Positions 34,470 to 43,743 of a stretch of 64,000 nucleotides of DNA are shown piece after piece. This stretch comes from Bordetella sp. LUAb4 (lineage in GTDB: Bacteria > Pseudomonadota > Gammaproteobacteria > Burkholderiales > Burkholderiaceae_B): the NCBI RefSeq assembly GCF_021325795.1, contig NZ_JAHPZX010000001.1:1426001-1490000 (forward strand). Direction: 5' to 3'. Under the pieces are notes generated by a model that was given only the letters and a program-made list of their open reading frames with translations, did not search any database and had not been told where the DNA came from. The position numbers and the translations under genes are program-made. The first letter of the stretch is position 1, and each line of letters starts with the position of its first letter.

Positions 34470-35393
34470 ATGAGCAGCAGCCGTACCATTCTCAATGTGC
34501 AGCACAGCGACCCAGGCGCGTCCATCCCGCGCGGCGCCTGCGATTGCCATGTCCATATCTTCGGACCCTTCGATCGCTATCCCTTGGCGGCCGATCGTGT
34601 ATTCATGCCCGGTGTGGCGTCCACTGACGACCTGCTGGCCTTGCACGCGGCGCTGGGCGTCGATCGCGTGGTGATCGTGCAGGCCAGCCCACAGGGCACC
34701 GACAACCGCTGCATGACGGACGCCTTGCGTACGCTCAACGACGCGGGTCATGCGGCCCGTGGCGTGGCGGTGCTGGCGCCGGACATCAGCGTTGACGATC
34801 TGCATGCGCTGCATGCCGCAGGCGTGCGCGGGGCACGGGTGAATCTGCAATCGTATGGGCAGCAGGACCCCGCGGTGGCGCGCGATTCTCTGATGCGCAC
34901 CGCCGCGCAGGTGGCGGATCTCGGCTGGCATGTGCAGATCTATAGCAACCTGTCCGTCATCAGCGCCATGGCGCGGACGCTGGCGGATTGTCCGGTGCCG
35001 GTCGTGATCGATCATTTCGCGCTGGCCAGCGCGGTGATGGGGCCGCGCCAGCCGGGACTGAAAGCGCTGCTGCAGGCCATTGCGGACGGCAACATCTACG
35101 TGAAACTGTCCGCGCCTTACCGCTTGACGACGTGGGAGGATGGACGTCCCCCCAGCGCCGCGGGAGACATCGCCCGGGCCTTCATCGACACGCGTCTCGA
35201 TCGCATGCTGTGGGGTACGGACTGGCCGCACACTGGTGCTTGGCCTGGCCAACCGCGGCTGGTGGACCGCAGCGAACCGCTGCATCCCATCGACGATGGC
35301 CTGCAACTGGCGGCATTCCGCGGCTGGGTGAATGACCAGGAAAAGCAGGCCATCCTGGTGGACAATCCGGCGCGGCTTTATCAGTTCGGGTAA
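34470..35393 (+). CDS. Amidohydrolase of the 2-pyrone-4,6-dicarboxylate hydrolase (LigI) family
   Basis: 307-residue TIM-barrel hydrolase. The metal-site motif CDCHVHIFGPFDRYPL is near residue 24, the strand motif VVIDHFALA near residue 177, and the terminal Asp is in LWGTDWPHTG near residue 250. LigI opens 2-pyrone-4,6-dicarboxylate in lignin-aromatic breakdown; close relatives act on muconolactone-type lactones. The actual substrate should be what the upstream Bug receptor brings in, or a product of it. ATG 34470 has AAGGAA seven bases upstream; a longer frame from 34395 overlaps the Bug gene and was not used. Confidence 0.87.
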   Translation: MSSSRTILNVQHSDPGASIPRGACDCHVHIFGPFDRYPLAADRVFMPGVASTDDLLALHAALGVDRVVIVQASPQGTDNRCMTDALRTLNDAGHAARGVAVLAPDISVDDLHALHAAGVRGARVNLQSYGQQDPAVARDSLMRTAAQVADLGWHVQIYSNLSVISAMARTLADCPVPVVIDHFALASAVMGPRQPGLKALLQAIADGNIYVKLSAPYRLTTWEDGRPPSAAGDIARAFIDTRLDRMLWGTDWPHTGAWPGQPRLVDRSEPLHPIDDGLQLAAFRGWVNDQEKQAILVDNPARLYQFG

Positions 35394-35558
35394 ACGGCGG
35401 CGCCCGGGGCCTGCGCGCCGGCCTCGCCTGCCTATCTGAGCGTATACGGCCGCGAAAGCGACCGGTATGGCGCGTATGCCCCGAAATACAGGAACGACCA
35501 AATAAGCCGATCGGGGAAATTAACGATAATAGCGGCTCCTCTTTTCGGAGAAATCGCG

Positions 35559-36410
35559 GTGATCGGCGTTTTCGACTCCGGCAGCGGCGGCCTGACGGTC
35601 ATGCGCGCCCTGGAGCATGCACTTCCCACGGAATCGTTCATCTATCTGGGCGATCATGGCAACGCCCCCTACGGGAATCGGTCTCCCGCCGACATCTACG
35701 ACCTGACGCTGCGGGGCATCGAGCGTCTGTTCGGTCTCGGTTGTTCCCTGGTCATCATTGCCTGCAACACGGCGGCGGCGACCGGGTTGCGGCAGTTGCA
35801 ACAGACGTGGTTGCCCCATGCGTATCCGCAACATCGGGTCATCGGCATCATCGTGCCGATGATCGAAGCGATCACGGGCATGCCGTGGGAAGCGCAAGCG
35901 ACCACCGCCACGCTGACTGACGTTACCCCGGCCGGCCCAGCCCTGCATGTCGCCGTCTGCGCGACGCGGCACACCGTGAACAGCGGCGCTTACGTGACGG
36001 AAATCGCCAAGCGCGCGCCGACCATCCGGGTGACGCAGCAGGCGTGTCCCGAGCTGGCCCGGATGATCGACGATGGTGCCACCGACGACGAGATCCGACC
36101 CTACGTTGGCACCTATATCGGCGAGCTGCTGGTGCCGCCGCGCGACGTTCCGGATGTGTGCATCCTGGCTTGCACGCACTATCCTCTGATCGAACACCTG
36201 TTCAGGGAAGTGCTGCCGTCGCGGGTGCGGTTGCTGACGCAGGGCGACGTGACCGCAGCGAGTTTGCAGCGTTATCTCGCGCGCCATCCACGTTTTGTGT
36301 CGGCCGAGGCCGCCGCTACCGTCTATCTGACGACGGGGGACCCGGTACACGTCTCCGCGGTAGCGGGCCGCTTCTATGGCCGCGTCGTGCAATTTCAGGG
36401 CCTGTCGTGA
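35559..36410 (+). CDS. murI: Glutamate racemase
   Basis: 283 residues. Supplies D-glutamate for peptidoglycan by cofactor-free racemisation with two cysteines: Cys69 in LVIIACNTAAAT and the second in VCILACTHYPLI near residue 205. The N-terminal IGVFDSGSGGLTV and LGDHGNAPYG motifs are in place. The start is GTG with GGAG eight bases upstream; an AT-rich GATAAT precedes at 35525. The gene stands alone, without cell-wall genes. Odd point: the residues after the first Asp (DHGNAPYG) differ from the more common DTA...PYG, so a specialised racemase is possible, but both catalytic Cys are present. Confidence 0.88.
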   Translation: MIGVFDSGSGGLTVMRALEHALPTESFIYLGDHGNAPYGNRSPADIYDLTLRGIERLFGLGCSLVIIACNTAAATGLRQLQQTWLPHAYPQHRVIGIIVPMIEAITGMPWEAQATTATLTDVTPAGPALHVAVCATRHTVNSGAYVTEIAKRAPTIRVTQQACPELARMIDDGATDDEIRPYVGTYIGELLVPPRDVPDVCILACTHYPLIEHLFREVLPSRVRLLTQGDVTAASLQRYLARHPRFVSAEAAATVYLTTGDPVHVSAVAGRFYGRVVQFQGLS

Positions 36411-36726
36411 GCCCGGCGGCGCAGCGTGGGGGATATCGTTCGAACCGGCGCCCTTACCGCATTGCCGTGCGTTAGACAGCCACGTCCACGGCTCCACGTC
36501 GAATCGCCCGCGGCGGCGAGCAGCGACGGTTACTGCATGAAGCTGCCACGCTCAGGCATGCACGAACACGCGGCGCCGCCGCGGATCACTATCCTCCGCG
36601 AGCGTACCTATCTTGAATCCAGATATCCACTCTTAAATCATTTCGCTTCTTGAGATTGGATTGCCGGCGTAGTCTGCGTACGTCCTCTCGTTCGCCGCTC
36701 CGCTCGTGCGCCGGCCAGGTGATTCC
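36411..36726. other. Intergenic region murI-MFS
   Basis: 316 bp with no supported gene and no clear terminator hairpin. An AT-rich stretch at 36610-36660 (TTGAAT at 36613, TTAAAT at 36633) may contain the promoter of the MFS gene, but the spacing is short and the call is weak. Confidence 0.4.
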
Positions 36727-38004
36727 ATGCACGCCCATGCTCCATCCCTCGTCTCTCCCGTCGCCGTAAAGCCAGGCTATGCCGAGCGCAATCGTGCGTA
36801 CTGGCGCCGCAATCTGGCGGTCTGTGTCTTCGGATCGTTCACGACCCTGGTCAGCTTGAGCATGTTGCTGCCCTTTCTGCCGCTCTACGTTGCGCAGTTG
36901 GGCGTGAAGGAGCCGGCACAGATCGTGCAGTGGTCCGCCATCGCCTTCGGCGCCACTTTCTTCGGCACCGCAATCACCGCCCCGCTGTGGGGCCGACTGG
37001 CGGACCGATATGGCCGCAAGCCGATGCTGGTGCGTGCCGCGCTTGGCATGGCAGTGGTGATGTCGATGCTGGGACTCGCGGAAAACGTGACACAGCTCGT
37101 GTTGCTGCGTTTGGCGGCCGGCCTCATCGGCGGCTATGCCTCGGCGTCCATCGTCATGATAGGCACGCAGACACCCAGTGACCGTGCCGGCTGGGCCTTG
37201 GGCGTGCTTTCCACCGGCGCCCTGGCGGGCAATCTCGCCGGGCCTCTGATTGGTGGCTTCCTGCCCGATCTGGTCGGCATACGGGGCGCCTTCTTCGTCG
37301 GTGGCGCGATGATCGTGGTGGCTGCGGCGGCGACGATACTCTTGATCCGGGAAGACTTCGATCGCGGCACCGACGCGAAGCGGCGTCCAGCCACCGAGGG
37401 GCCGCCTGCCGCCGCTGGGAAAGGCGGCATTCTTGCCGTGCTGCTGCTCAGCGCGATGATGGTCCTGCTGGCCAATATGTCCATCGAACCCATCATCACC
37501 ATCTATATCGGCCATCTCGGTGTGCCGGAACACAGCCAGGCGCGCGTCGCGGGCATCGTCATGGCCGCCAGCGCCTTGGGCAGCATGTTGACGGCGCCAC
37601 GCCTGGGGGCGCTGGCCGACCGCATTGGCAGCTGGAACGTCATCATCGGCTGCCTGGCGGCCACCGCCTTGGTCATGATCCCGCAAGCGTGGGTGAAGGA
37701 ATGGTGGCAGTTGGCCGTCCTGCGCGGCCTGATGGGCATGACCATCGCCGGCTTGCTGCCTTCCATCGCCAAGCTGGTACGCCAGGCCGTCGATGAGCAT
37801 CAGTCAGGCCGGACCCTGGGCTATCTGCAGTCGGCCCAGTTTTCCGGTCAGGTCATTGGCCCCTTGATGGGCAGCCAGATCGCGGCCTACGCGGGACTAC
37901 GCCAGGTGTTTTGGGTCACCGCCCTGCTCCTGCTCGGCTGCGCTGCGTTGAATCGATGGGCCGCCCGCCGGGCCGCCTTGGCGTCGGCGTCGGCGTCGGC
38001 GTAA
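36727..38004 (+). CDS. MFS transporter, 12-helix drug/metabolite exporter type
   Basis: 425 residues, twelve predicted membrane helices with a central loop near residues 205-235. The MFS motif A loop is GRLADRYGRKPML near residue 87, and a second GALADRIG lies in the C-terminal half; helix 1 contains LVSLSMLLPFLPLYV. It resembles TetA/MdtG-like multidrug exporters. The start at 36727 follows AGGTGA five bases upstream; an in-frame GTG at 36706 is less likely. No regulator is adjacent. The C-terminus ends in a run of Ala-Ser repeats (ASASASA) encoded by GGCGTC hexamers. Confidence 0.87.
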   Translation: MHAHAPSLVSPVAVKPGYAERNRAYWRRNLAVCVFGSFTTLVSLSMLLPFLPLYVAQLGVKEPAQIVQWSAIAFGATFFGTAITAPLWGRLADRYGRKPMLVRAALGMAVVMSMLGLAENVTQLVLLRLAAGLIGGYASASIVMIGTQTPSDRAGWALGVLSTGALAGNLAGPLIGGFLPDLVGIRGAFFVGGAMIVVAAAATILLIREDFDRGTDAKRRPATEGPPAAAGKGGILAVLLLSAMMVLLANMSIEPIITIYIGHLGVPEHSQARVAGIVMAASALGSMLTAPRLGALADRIGSWNVIIGCLAATALVMIPQAWVKEWWQLAVLRGLMGMTIAGLLPSIAKLVRQAVDEHQSGRTLGYLQSAQFSGQVIGPLMGSQIAAYAGLRQVFWVTALLLLGCAALNRWAARRAALASASASA

Positions 38005-38142
38005 AGGCAGCATCCGTGCAAAGACATGCCGTCGATCTGGACGGCATGCAGGCCGCCTGCGACCGATATCAACAGGATATTGTCCGCATCCGTATCCACG
38101 GCGGGCCGAAAACAACAGCCGGAATACAACCTGGCCGCTGCA

Positions 38143-38520
38143 CTAGGCCGGCACGATGTCCACGCCGTCGACCCGGTCCGGATAAAAAGCAAGATGGCCC
38201 GCGATGGCCGCGACCGCGGGATAGGGATACTCGTAGCTCCACACCGCATTGCGGCCGCGTTCATCTTCACCGGCGATGCTGTAGTAAGAACATTCGCCCT
38301 TGTAGGGACAATGCGTCACATGGGTCGAATGCACCAGCTGACTCATGTCGGCATCCTTGCGCGGGATGTAATACACCGGCGGATAGGAGGCCTCCTGCAG
38401 CACGAGCGCGGACCTGGTATCCGCCACGACACGGCCGGCGGCGCTAACGACAACATGTGCCTTGGCCGGACGAACATCGATAGGATGATCAGGACCTGGA
38501 ATCTTGATGGACTGGGTCAT
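38143..38520 (-). CDS. DUF427 domain protein
   Basis: 125 residues, a single DUF427 (NTF2-like beta-sheet) domain: IRPAKAHVVV-type start, YYIPRKDADMSQL near 60, and HCPYKGECSYYSI near 78 with two conserved cysteines. The function of the family is not established. ATG 38520 has AGGAAA 7 bases upstream and fits the family better than the longer frame. It converges on the MFS gene with a 138-bp gap and marks the left border of the lower-GC islet. Confidence 0.9.
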   Translation of the reverse strand: MTQSIKIPGPDHPIDVRPAKAHVVVSAAGRVVADTRSALVLQEASYPPVYYIPRKDADMSQLVHSTHVTHCPYKGECSYYSIAGEDERGRNAVWSYEYPYPAVAAIAGHLAFYPDRVDGVDIVPA

Positions 38521-38943
38521 TTCTATTTCCTGTAGAAAACGGCGCATATCTGATTGGGCGACCGCGCAAGTCGCTGCCTCAATCCAAGGCTCTACATGAA
38601 AGAGCTGCTAGCGGCGGCGATACCGATCCCTATTCCGCGAAGATACGCGCAGCGAGGGCTGCAAATATCAGACTGTTTTACCCTGTACAGGCTACCCGAT
38701 CCGGGCCAACATTGTGCCAACAGTACCCAGCGATTTCGAAATCGCGTGATCCACACCTAGCCCGAGTCCGCTCGTCTCCAAAGATTCCGAGATCAACTAG
38801 CCACCCGTCAAACTTGACCGATCAGCTGACCTGAGTTTAAATATGCCTAACGCAACCCGCCACACGTGCTATCTACGGATAGCGTATCTCGCAAAGAGAT
38901 CGTGCAAAAGGCGGGTTTTTTACGTCTGTACGTTACACTCGCG
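38521..38943. other. Gene-poor left flank of the Abi islet
   Basis: 423 bp without a supported gene, of visibly lower GC than the core. It contains the 16-bp palindrome at 38730-38745 and a GCCAACATTGTGCCAACA direct repeat just before it (38705-38722). AAAAGGCGGGTTTTTT at 38906 resembles the remnant of a terminator tail. I looked for a tRNA 3' end or integrase fragment and found neither. Confidence 0.5.
38730..38745. repeat. 16-bp perfect palindrome left of the Abi gene
   Basis: GCGATTTCGAAATCGC reads the same on both strands. It lies 214 bp upstream of the Abi ATG in non-coding DNA and could be an operator or a recombination site. Confidence 0.8.
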
Positions 38944-39915
38944 ATGACTCAGCCCCCCCGCGCAGCAGCCGCGAAGCGACTTGTCACTGGGCGCGTCTTC
39001 GACAAAATCCATCTCGAACCAGAAGCAGTGATCTCGAAACTTCGAGATCAAGGACTGGCCGTCGATCCCACCACTGCTTTACCGTATCTGCGTGAGGTTG
39101 GCGCATACCGAATGAAGGGCTACTGGCATCAGTGGCAACATGCAGAGACGAAGGAATTTCGCGGCGAATTCCATTTTGACCAAGTCATCGCTCGATACGA
39201 GTTTGATCGTAGACTACGACGGGCAACAAGCGATGTGCTAGAGCGCATCGAGCTGAAGGTACGTGCAAGCATTTCCAACGTGCTTAGTAGAAATGAAGGC
39301 CCTCACTGGTTTATGAAGGAGCATGTTTTCTTACGCCGGCTACCCAAGCGGCAGCCTCCAAAATTCAGCTTACTCAAGAGGATCGAGGAGGAAGTTGAAC
39401 GAATGCGCGATAAACCATTCATTGCCCACTATCTGAAAAAATACGATTATCCAGCGCTGCCGCCAAGCTGGGCGGTCAGCGAATGTCTTTCGTTCGGATC
39501 GTGGTCGCACACATATTCTCATATAGCCAGTGCAGCTTATCGGAAGCAGATTAGCCGCCCCTTCGGCGTCGAAGTGCCCGAAGTTTTCGCATCATGGCTG
39601 CATGCATTTTCGGTTTTACGAAATACCGTGGCGCATCATGGCCGATTGGTGGGCGCCCAAACAGGTGTCACCCCACGGGATTACCGAGATCGCGGCCTGG
39701 TTTTCGCCAATGCTCGAACGTTCTATGTCATGGCGACCACGATCAACTACGTGTGCAATCGGATCACGCGTGGCCCTAGATGGAAAGACAGTCTCGAAAC
39801 TCTATTTAGGGATTTTCCTTCAATCTCAATTGAAGAGGTGTTGGGCTTCCCCCGCAACTGGCGAGAGCAGCCAGGTTGGACCCTGAGAGAAGTTCAAAAA
39901 CCCCGCGCCATTTAG
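38944..39915 (+). CDS. Abi_2 family abortive-infection protein (HEPN type)
   Basis: 323 residues from ATG 38944; a GTG at 38866 would give 349. Abi_2 (AbiD/AbiF) landmarks in order: YRMKGYWHQW near residue 60, FDRRLRRATSDVLERIELKV near 97, SWAVSECLSFGSWSHTYSH near 184, and RNTVAHHGRL near 228, the R-x4-H motif of HEPN ribonucleases. Known relatives abort phage replication by growth arrest, probably by cleaving RNA. Base composition is clearly lower in GC than the neighbours and codon use is different (many TTA, AAA, GAT), so it was probably acquired by transfer. No antitoxin gene is visible. No clear SD precedes either start. Confidence 0.88.
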   Translation: MTQPPRAAAAKRLVTGRVFDKIHLEPEAVISKLRDQGLAVDPTTALPYLREVGAYRMKGYWHQWQHAETKEFRGEFHFDQVIARYEFDRRLRRATSDVLERIELKVRASISNVLSRNEGPHWFMKEHVFLRRLPKRQPPKFSLLKRIEEEVERMRDKPFIAHYLKKYDYPALPPSWAVSECLSFGSWSHTYSHIASAAYRKQISRPFGVEVPEVFASWLHAFSVLRNTVAHHGRLVGAQTGVTPRDYRDRGLVFANARTFYVMATTINYVCNRITRGPRWKDSLETLFRDFPSISIEEVLGFPRNWREQPGWTLREVQKPRAI

Positions 39916-39951
39916 CCAAAAGGGAAGCGAATCCCGCCATCACGTCAGACC

Positions 39952-39967
39952 AACGGTGGCCACCGTT
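39952..39967. repeat. 16-bp perfect palindrome right of the Abi gene
   Basis: AACGGTGGCCACCGTT is self-complementary over 16 bases, 36 bp past the Abi stop. It lacks a T-run, so it may be a regulatory or recombination site rather than a terminator. Confidence 0.75.
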
Positions 39968-40055
39968 CGGATGATAGGGAAATGCCTGTTACGCCAAGTG
40001 AACAACTAGCCGTATAACGACCGAGGCCGATCGATCCATGGTCATTGCTCGTCGC

Positions 40056-40069
40056 CGGTTGGCCAACCG
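40056..40069. repeat. 14-bp palindrome upstream of the FAD oxidase
   Basis: CGGTTGGCCAACCG is a perfect 14-bp palindrome 103 bp before the oxidase ATG. A regulator-binding site is possible. Confidence 0.6.
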
Positions 40070-40171
40070 TAGAAAAGGGGCAGCACCACACATTGCTGTG
40101 TCCTGATCCCAACGCAAAAAAATTATAAGCACGAACGCCGGGGCCTCGCGGGCTCGGGCAGGGAGACCAAC

Positions 40172-41584
40172 ATGGCCGATATTCCTGTTGCAGCCATCGA
40201 CGCATTGAAGACCGCCACGCGCGGCGATGTCATGACCAAGAGCGACCCAGGCTACGACGACGCGCGCAGTATCTGGAATGCGATGATAGATCACCACCCC
40301 GCAGTCATCGTCCGCTGCGCCGGTGTGGCAGACGTTCTGAGCGGCCTGTCTTTTGCCCGCGAACACGGGCTGCCGTTAGCAATCCGCGGTGGCGGACACA
40401 ACATCGCCGGCAGCGCGATCTGCAACGACGGCCTGGTGCTCGACATGTCCGCGATGAAGTCCGTCAGGATCGATCCCGAGGCCCAACGCGCTTATGTAGA
40501 ACCTGGCGCGACGCTCGCCGACTTCGATCACGAGGCCCAGGCCTTCGGCCTTGCGACACCTCTGGGCATCAACTCGACCACCGGCGTGGCGGGCCTGACG
40601 CTGGGCGGCGGCTTCGGCTGGCTGAGCCGCCGCTACGGCATGACGGTCGACAATCTGCTGTCCGCGGATGTCGTGACGGCCGACGGCAAGCTGGTGCATG
40701 CGAACGCATCGTCACACCCCGACTTGTTCTGGGCCTTGCGCGGGGGCGGCGGCAACTTCGGTGTGGTCACGATGTTCGAATTTCAATTGCACCGCGTAGG
40801 CCCCGAGATATTCGGAGGCCTGATCGTATTCCCACTGGATCAAGCGAAAGAGGCTTTGCGGAAATACCAGGCCGCGACGCCCATGATGCCGGATGACCTG
40901 ACGGTATGGGCAGTGCTCCGTCTGGCGCCACCCTTGCCGTTCCTGCCACCGGATGTCCACGGCCAACCCATCATCGCTTTCGCTGTGTGTCACACCGGCG
41001 CGACAGGCGAGCAAACGATCGTCAACGATATGCTCCATGACTTCGGCACACCGGTAGGTGAGCATCTCGGCACCATGCCTTATAGCGCATGGCAACAGGC
41101 TTTCGATGCCTTGCTCACACCCGGCGCGCGCAACTACTGGAAGTCGCATAATCTGGAAACCCTGTCCGACGGCTTGATCGATGCCGTCATCGATGCCGTG
41201 CATCACCTGCCCTCGCCGCAATGCGAGATATTCTTCGGCCAGATTGGCGGCCAGACCGCGCGCCCGGCGGCCGATGCCATGGCTTATTCTGCTCGCGACA
41301 CGCAGTACGCGATGAATGTGCATGGTCGTTGGGATGACGCCAAGGACGATACCGCGTGCGTCACCTGGGCGCGCGATTTCTTCCAGGCATCCGCGCCCCA
41401 TGCCATGGGTAGTGTGTACGTGAATTTCTTGACCGAGGACGAGGCTCACCGGGTCAAGTCCGCCTATGGCGGCAACTTCGACAGACTGGCGCAAATCAAG
41501 GGCCGCTACGATCCGGGAAATCTATTCCGGAATAATCAGAATATCCCGCCACCGTCGGCTACAACGGGCAGCAACAGCGCCTGA
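40172..41584 (+). CDS. FAD-linked oxidase with berberine-bridge (BBE) domain
   Basis: 470 residues. PCMH-type FAD domain: LAIRGGGHNIAGSA, where His76 is the usual covalent-FAD ligand, and GLTLGGGFGWLSRRYGMTVD near residue 130. The C-terminal BBE segment ends with FDRLAQIKGRYDPGNLFRNN. The Cys that makes a second FAD link in bicovalent members is not present in the expected loop, so FAD is probably bound through His only. The family oxidises sugars, alkaloids or aromatic alcohols; the substrate is unknown. The ATG has GGGAGA seven bases upstream. It stands next to the Abi islet with normal GC. Confidence 0.9.
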   Translation: MADIPVAAIDALKTATRGDVMTKSDPGYDDARSIWNAMIDHHPAVIVRCAGVADVLSGLSFAREHGLPLAIRGGGHNIAGSAICNDGLVLDMSAMKSVRIDPEAQRAYVEPGATLADFDHEAQAFGLATPLGINSTTGVAGLTLGGGFGWLSRRYGMTVDNLLSADVVTADGKLVHANASSHPDLFWALRGGGGNFGVVTMFEFQLHRVGPEIFGGLIVFPLDQAKEALRKYQAATPMMPDDLTVWAVLRLAPPLPFLPPDVHGQPIIAFAVCHTGATGEQTIVNDMLHDFGTPVGEHLGTMPYSAWQQAFDALLTPGARNYWKSHNLETLSDGLIDAVIDAVHHLPSPQCEIFFGQIGGQTARPAADAMAYSARDTQYAMNVHGRWDDAKDDTACVTWARDFFQASAPHAMGSVYVNFLTEDEAHRVKSAYGGNFDRLAQIKGRYDPGNLFRNNQNIPPPSATTGSNSA

Positions 41585-41694
41585 CAGTAGGCCGCGGGAA
41601 CGTGCTGGCCGCTGGCGACCCAGCCGCCAGCGGCCGGCGGAATCATCCAAGGATTGGCACCGCGCATCGAAAGCATCTGTTCGCGGCAGCCGCC

Positions 41695-43608
41695 TCAACC
41701 GCGTTGGCTCAAGGCCCGGCTGATGCGGTTGCGCGCCACGGTAGTACGCGGCACCTTGAAGGGGAACCAGCTGCGTACGTCTTCTTCAACACCGATGCCG
41801 TGCATGAAGTTGTAGATGGCTTTCTTCAGCCCCAGCCCCAACGCGTCGTGATCCACACCCGTGGGATCATGAAAGCCGATGTCGTTCTTGGCGAAGGTCA
41901 CCGGCGGCAACGGCTGCAAGGTCACGCCATATTCTTCCGGATTCTTCCCTACCGGCGAATGCACCGTACAGGCGAAGCGATGGAAGAAGCCGCTCTGGAT
42001 GCAGCCGTTCTCGAATAGCTGCCGCACGTACTCCAACGCGTCGACAGTATCCTGCACGGTTTGCGTGGGAAAGCCGTACATCAGATAGGCGTGCACCATG
42101 ATGCCGGCGTCGGTGAACGCCCGCGTTACGCGTGCAACCTGATCGACGGATACGCCTTTCTTCATCAGGTTCAGCAAGCGATCCGACGCCACTTCCAAGC
42201 CGCCCGATACCGCGATACAGCCGCTGTCCGCCAGCAGCTCGCACAGTTCCGGACTGAAGGTTTTTTCGAAGCGGATATTGCCCCACCATGAGATGCCGGC
42301 ATCACGCTCGATCAGTTCAGCCGCCAAGGCCTTCAACGATTTAGGCGGTGCGGCTTCGTCGACGAAGTGAAAGCCGGTCTGCCCGGTCTCCTGCACAATC
42401 GCTTCGATGCGATCCGCCAGCACCTTCGCCGACGCGCCTTCGTAGCGGCCAATATAGTCCAGGCTGACGTCGCAAAAACTGCACTTCTTCCAATAGCAGC
42501 CATGCGCGACGGTCAGCTTGTTCCAACGTCCATCGCTCCAGAACCGGTTCATCGGGTTCAACATATCGAGCAAGGACAGGTAGCGATCCAGCGGCAGGCC
42601 GTCCCAGGTCGGCGTGCCGACTTCCTCGAACGCGACATCGGGCTCGACCATGTTCACATAACGCACCGCGCCGCTGTCCGTATCGCGCAGGAAGGTACGC
42701 ACCAGACGTTGCCGCGAACGCTTGCCTTCCACGTGTTCCATCAGGGCCAACAAGGGACGCTCGCCGGCATCCAGCGTGACATAGTCGAAGTAATCGAACA
42801 CGCGCGGATCTTTCAGTTCGCGCAGTTCGGTATTGACGAAGCCGCCGCCCAACACCGTGACGATGCGCGGGTCCTGCGCCTTGATCGTCTGGGCGATGCG
42901 AAACGCCGCATACACATTACCGGGAAAGGGCACCGACACCAGCACCATCGTCGGCGTGTGGCGCGCCAACGCGGCTGTCGTTAATTCGCGCAACGTATCG
43001 TCGACGAGATTGGTGGGCGCCGCCAGGGCTTCGGCCAAGGGGTCGAAGGTCGGTTGACTACCGGCCAGGGATTCAGCGTAGCGCACGAATTCGAAACGCG
43101 AGTCGACCGCGTCACGCAGCACATCGGCCAAGTCGTTCAGATACAAGGTGGCCAGGTGCTTGGCACGATCGTGCAGGCCCAGCGCGCCGAATGCCCATCC
43201 CAGGGGGTCGCCGCCGTCGTCATCCACGTATACGTCCAAGACATTGAAACGCGGCCCTTCAGGCAGGAAGTTGCGCGCCACGATACGGTGCGCCAAGGTG
43301 GAGTCGCGCCCTTGCAGGAACGCGATCACCGGCCCTATGGTCGACAGATAGCGGGCCTGTTGCGCCACGAACGACTGGATGGCCGGTGTGTGCTTCCGCG
43401 CCGGCAGCGCTTCGATCCGCGCCGCCACCGCGCGCAGGCCATCGGCCGAGAGCAAGCGCAACACCAGCGCAAGCGCCAGGTCTTCCTGGAACGACGTTAC
43501 CCCGCGCGAGCGCAGGAAGCCTGTCAGGTAGGCGGTGGAAGGATAAGGCGTATTGAGCTGCGTCATCGGCGGGATGACGGACAGCACACGTAAAGGCAAG
43601 GCGGACAT
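41695..43608 (-). CDS. B12-binding-domain radical SAM protein with CX4CX2C cluster motif
   Basis: 637 residues. The first 300 form a Rossmann-like B12-binding domain (TMVLVSVPFPGNVYAAFRIA near 205, VTVLGGGFVNTE near 235) without the DxHxxG cobalamin-ligand motif. The radical SAM part starts with GCYWKKCSFCDVSLDYI: Cys371, Cys376 and Cys379, a CX4CX2C spacing instead of the usual CX3CX2C, confirmed from the DNA. SAM-binding GGLEVASDR near 470 and a C-terminal all-helical region follow. The reaction is unknown: relatives methylate, rearrange or build natural products. A TATAAT at 43655-43650 implies transcription starting near 43643, favouring ATG 43608 over an upstream TTG. Stands alone. Confidence 0.85.
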   Translation of the reverse strand: MSALPLRVLSVIPPMTQLNTPYPSTAYLTGFLRSRGVTSFQEDLALALVLRLLSADGLRAVAARIEALPARKHTPAIQSFVAQQARYLSTIGPVIAFLQGRDSTLAHRIVARNFLPEGPRFNVLDVYVDDDGGDPLGWAFGALGLHDRAKHLATLYLNDLADVLRDAVDSRFEFVRYAESLAGSQPTFDPLAEALAAPTNLVDDTLRELTTAALARHTPTMVLVSVPFPGNVYAAFRIAQTIKAQDPRIVTVLGGGFVNTELRELKDPRVFDYFDYVTLDAGERPLLALMEHVEGKRSRQRLVRTFLRDTDSGAVRYVNMVEPDVAFEEVGTPTWDGLPLDRYLSLLDMLNPMNRFWSDGRWNKLTVAHGCYWKKCSFCDVSLDYIGRYEGASAKVLADRIEAIVQETGQTGFHFVDEAAPPKSLKALAAELIERDAGISWWGNIRFEKTFSPELCELLADSGCIAVSGGLEVASDRLLNLMKKGVSVDQVARVTRAFTDAGIMVHAYLMYGFPTQTVQDTVDALEYVRQLFENGCIQSGFFHRFACTVHSPVGKNPEEYGVTLQPLPPVTFAKNDIGFHDPTGVDHDALGLGLKKAIYNFMHGIGVEEDVRSWFPFKVPRTTVARNRISRALSQRG

Positions 43609-43649
43609 GGGGCGCGGCAGGGCGGGCGCTAAGGCGTGGATAAGGGGCA

Positions 43650-43655
43650 ATTATA
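43650..43655 (-). promoter_or_regulatory. Candidate -10 box for the radical SAM gene
   Basis: The minus strand reads TATAAT here, 42 bases before the ATG at 43608. No convincing -35 hexamer is found at 16-18 bp, so the promoter is only probable. Confidence 0.35.
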
Positions 43656-43743
43656 GGCAGCACGACCGTTACGGCCGGTTTAGCGGGTTTCGCGGCCCAT
43701 TGGAAGTACGATGACTTCGGAATAGAAACCGTTGAGTAGACTG

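Noticed and set aside
38560-38860. tRNA end or integrase remnant at the Abi islet edge
   Set aside because: No acceptor-stem, T-loop or integrase motif could be recognised.
40172-41584. Bicovalent FAD link in the BBE oxidase
   Set aside because: His76 is present but the second ligand Cys is not in the expected loop.
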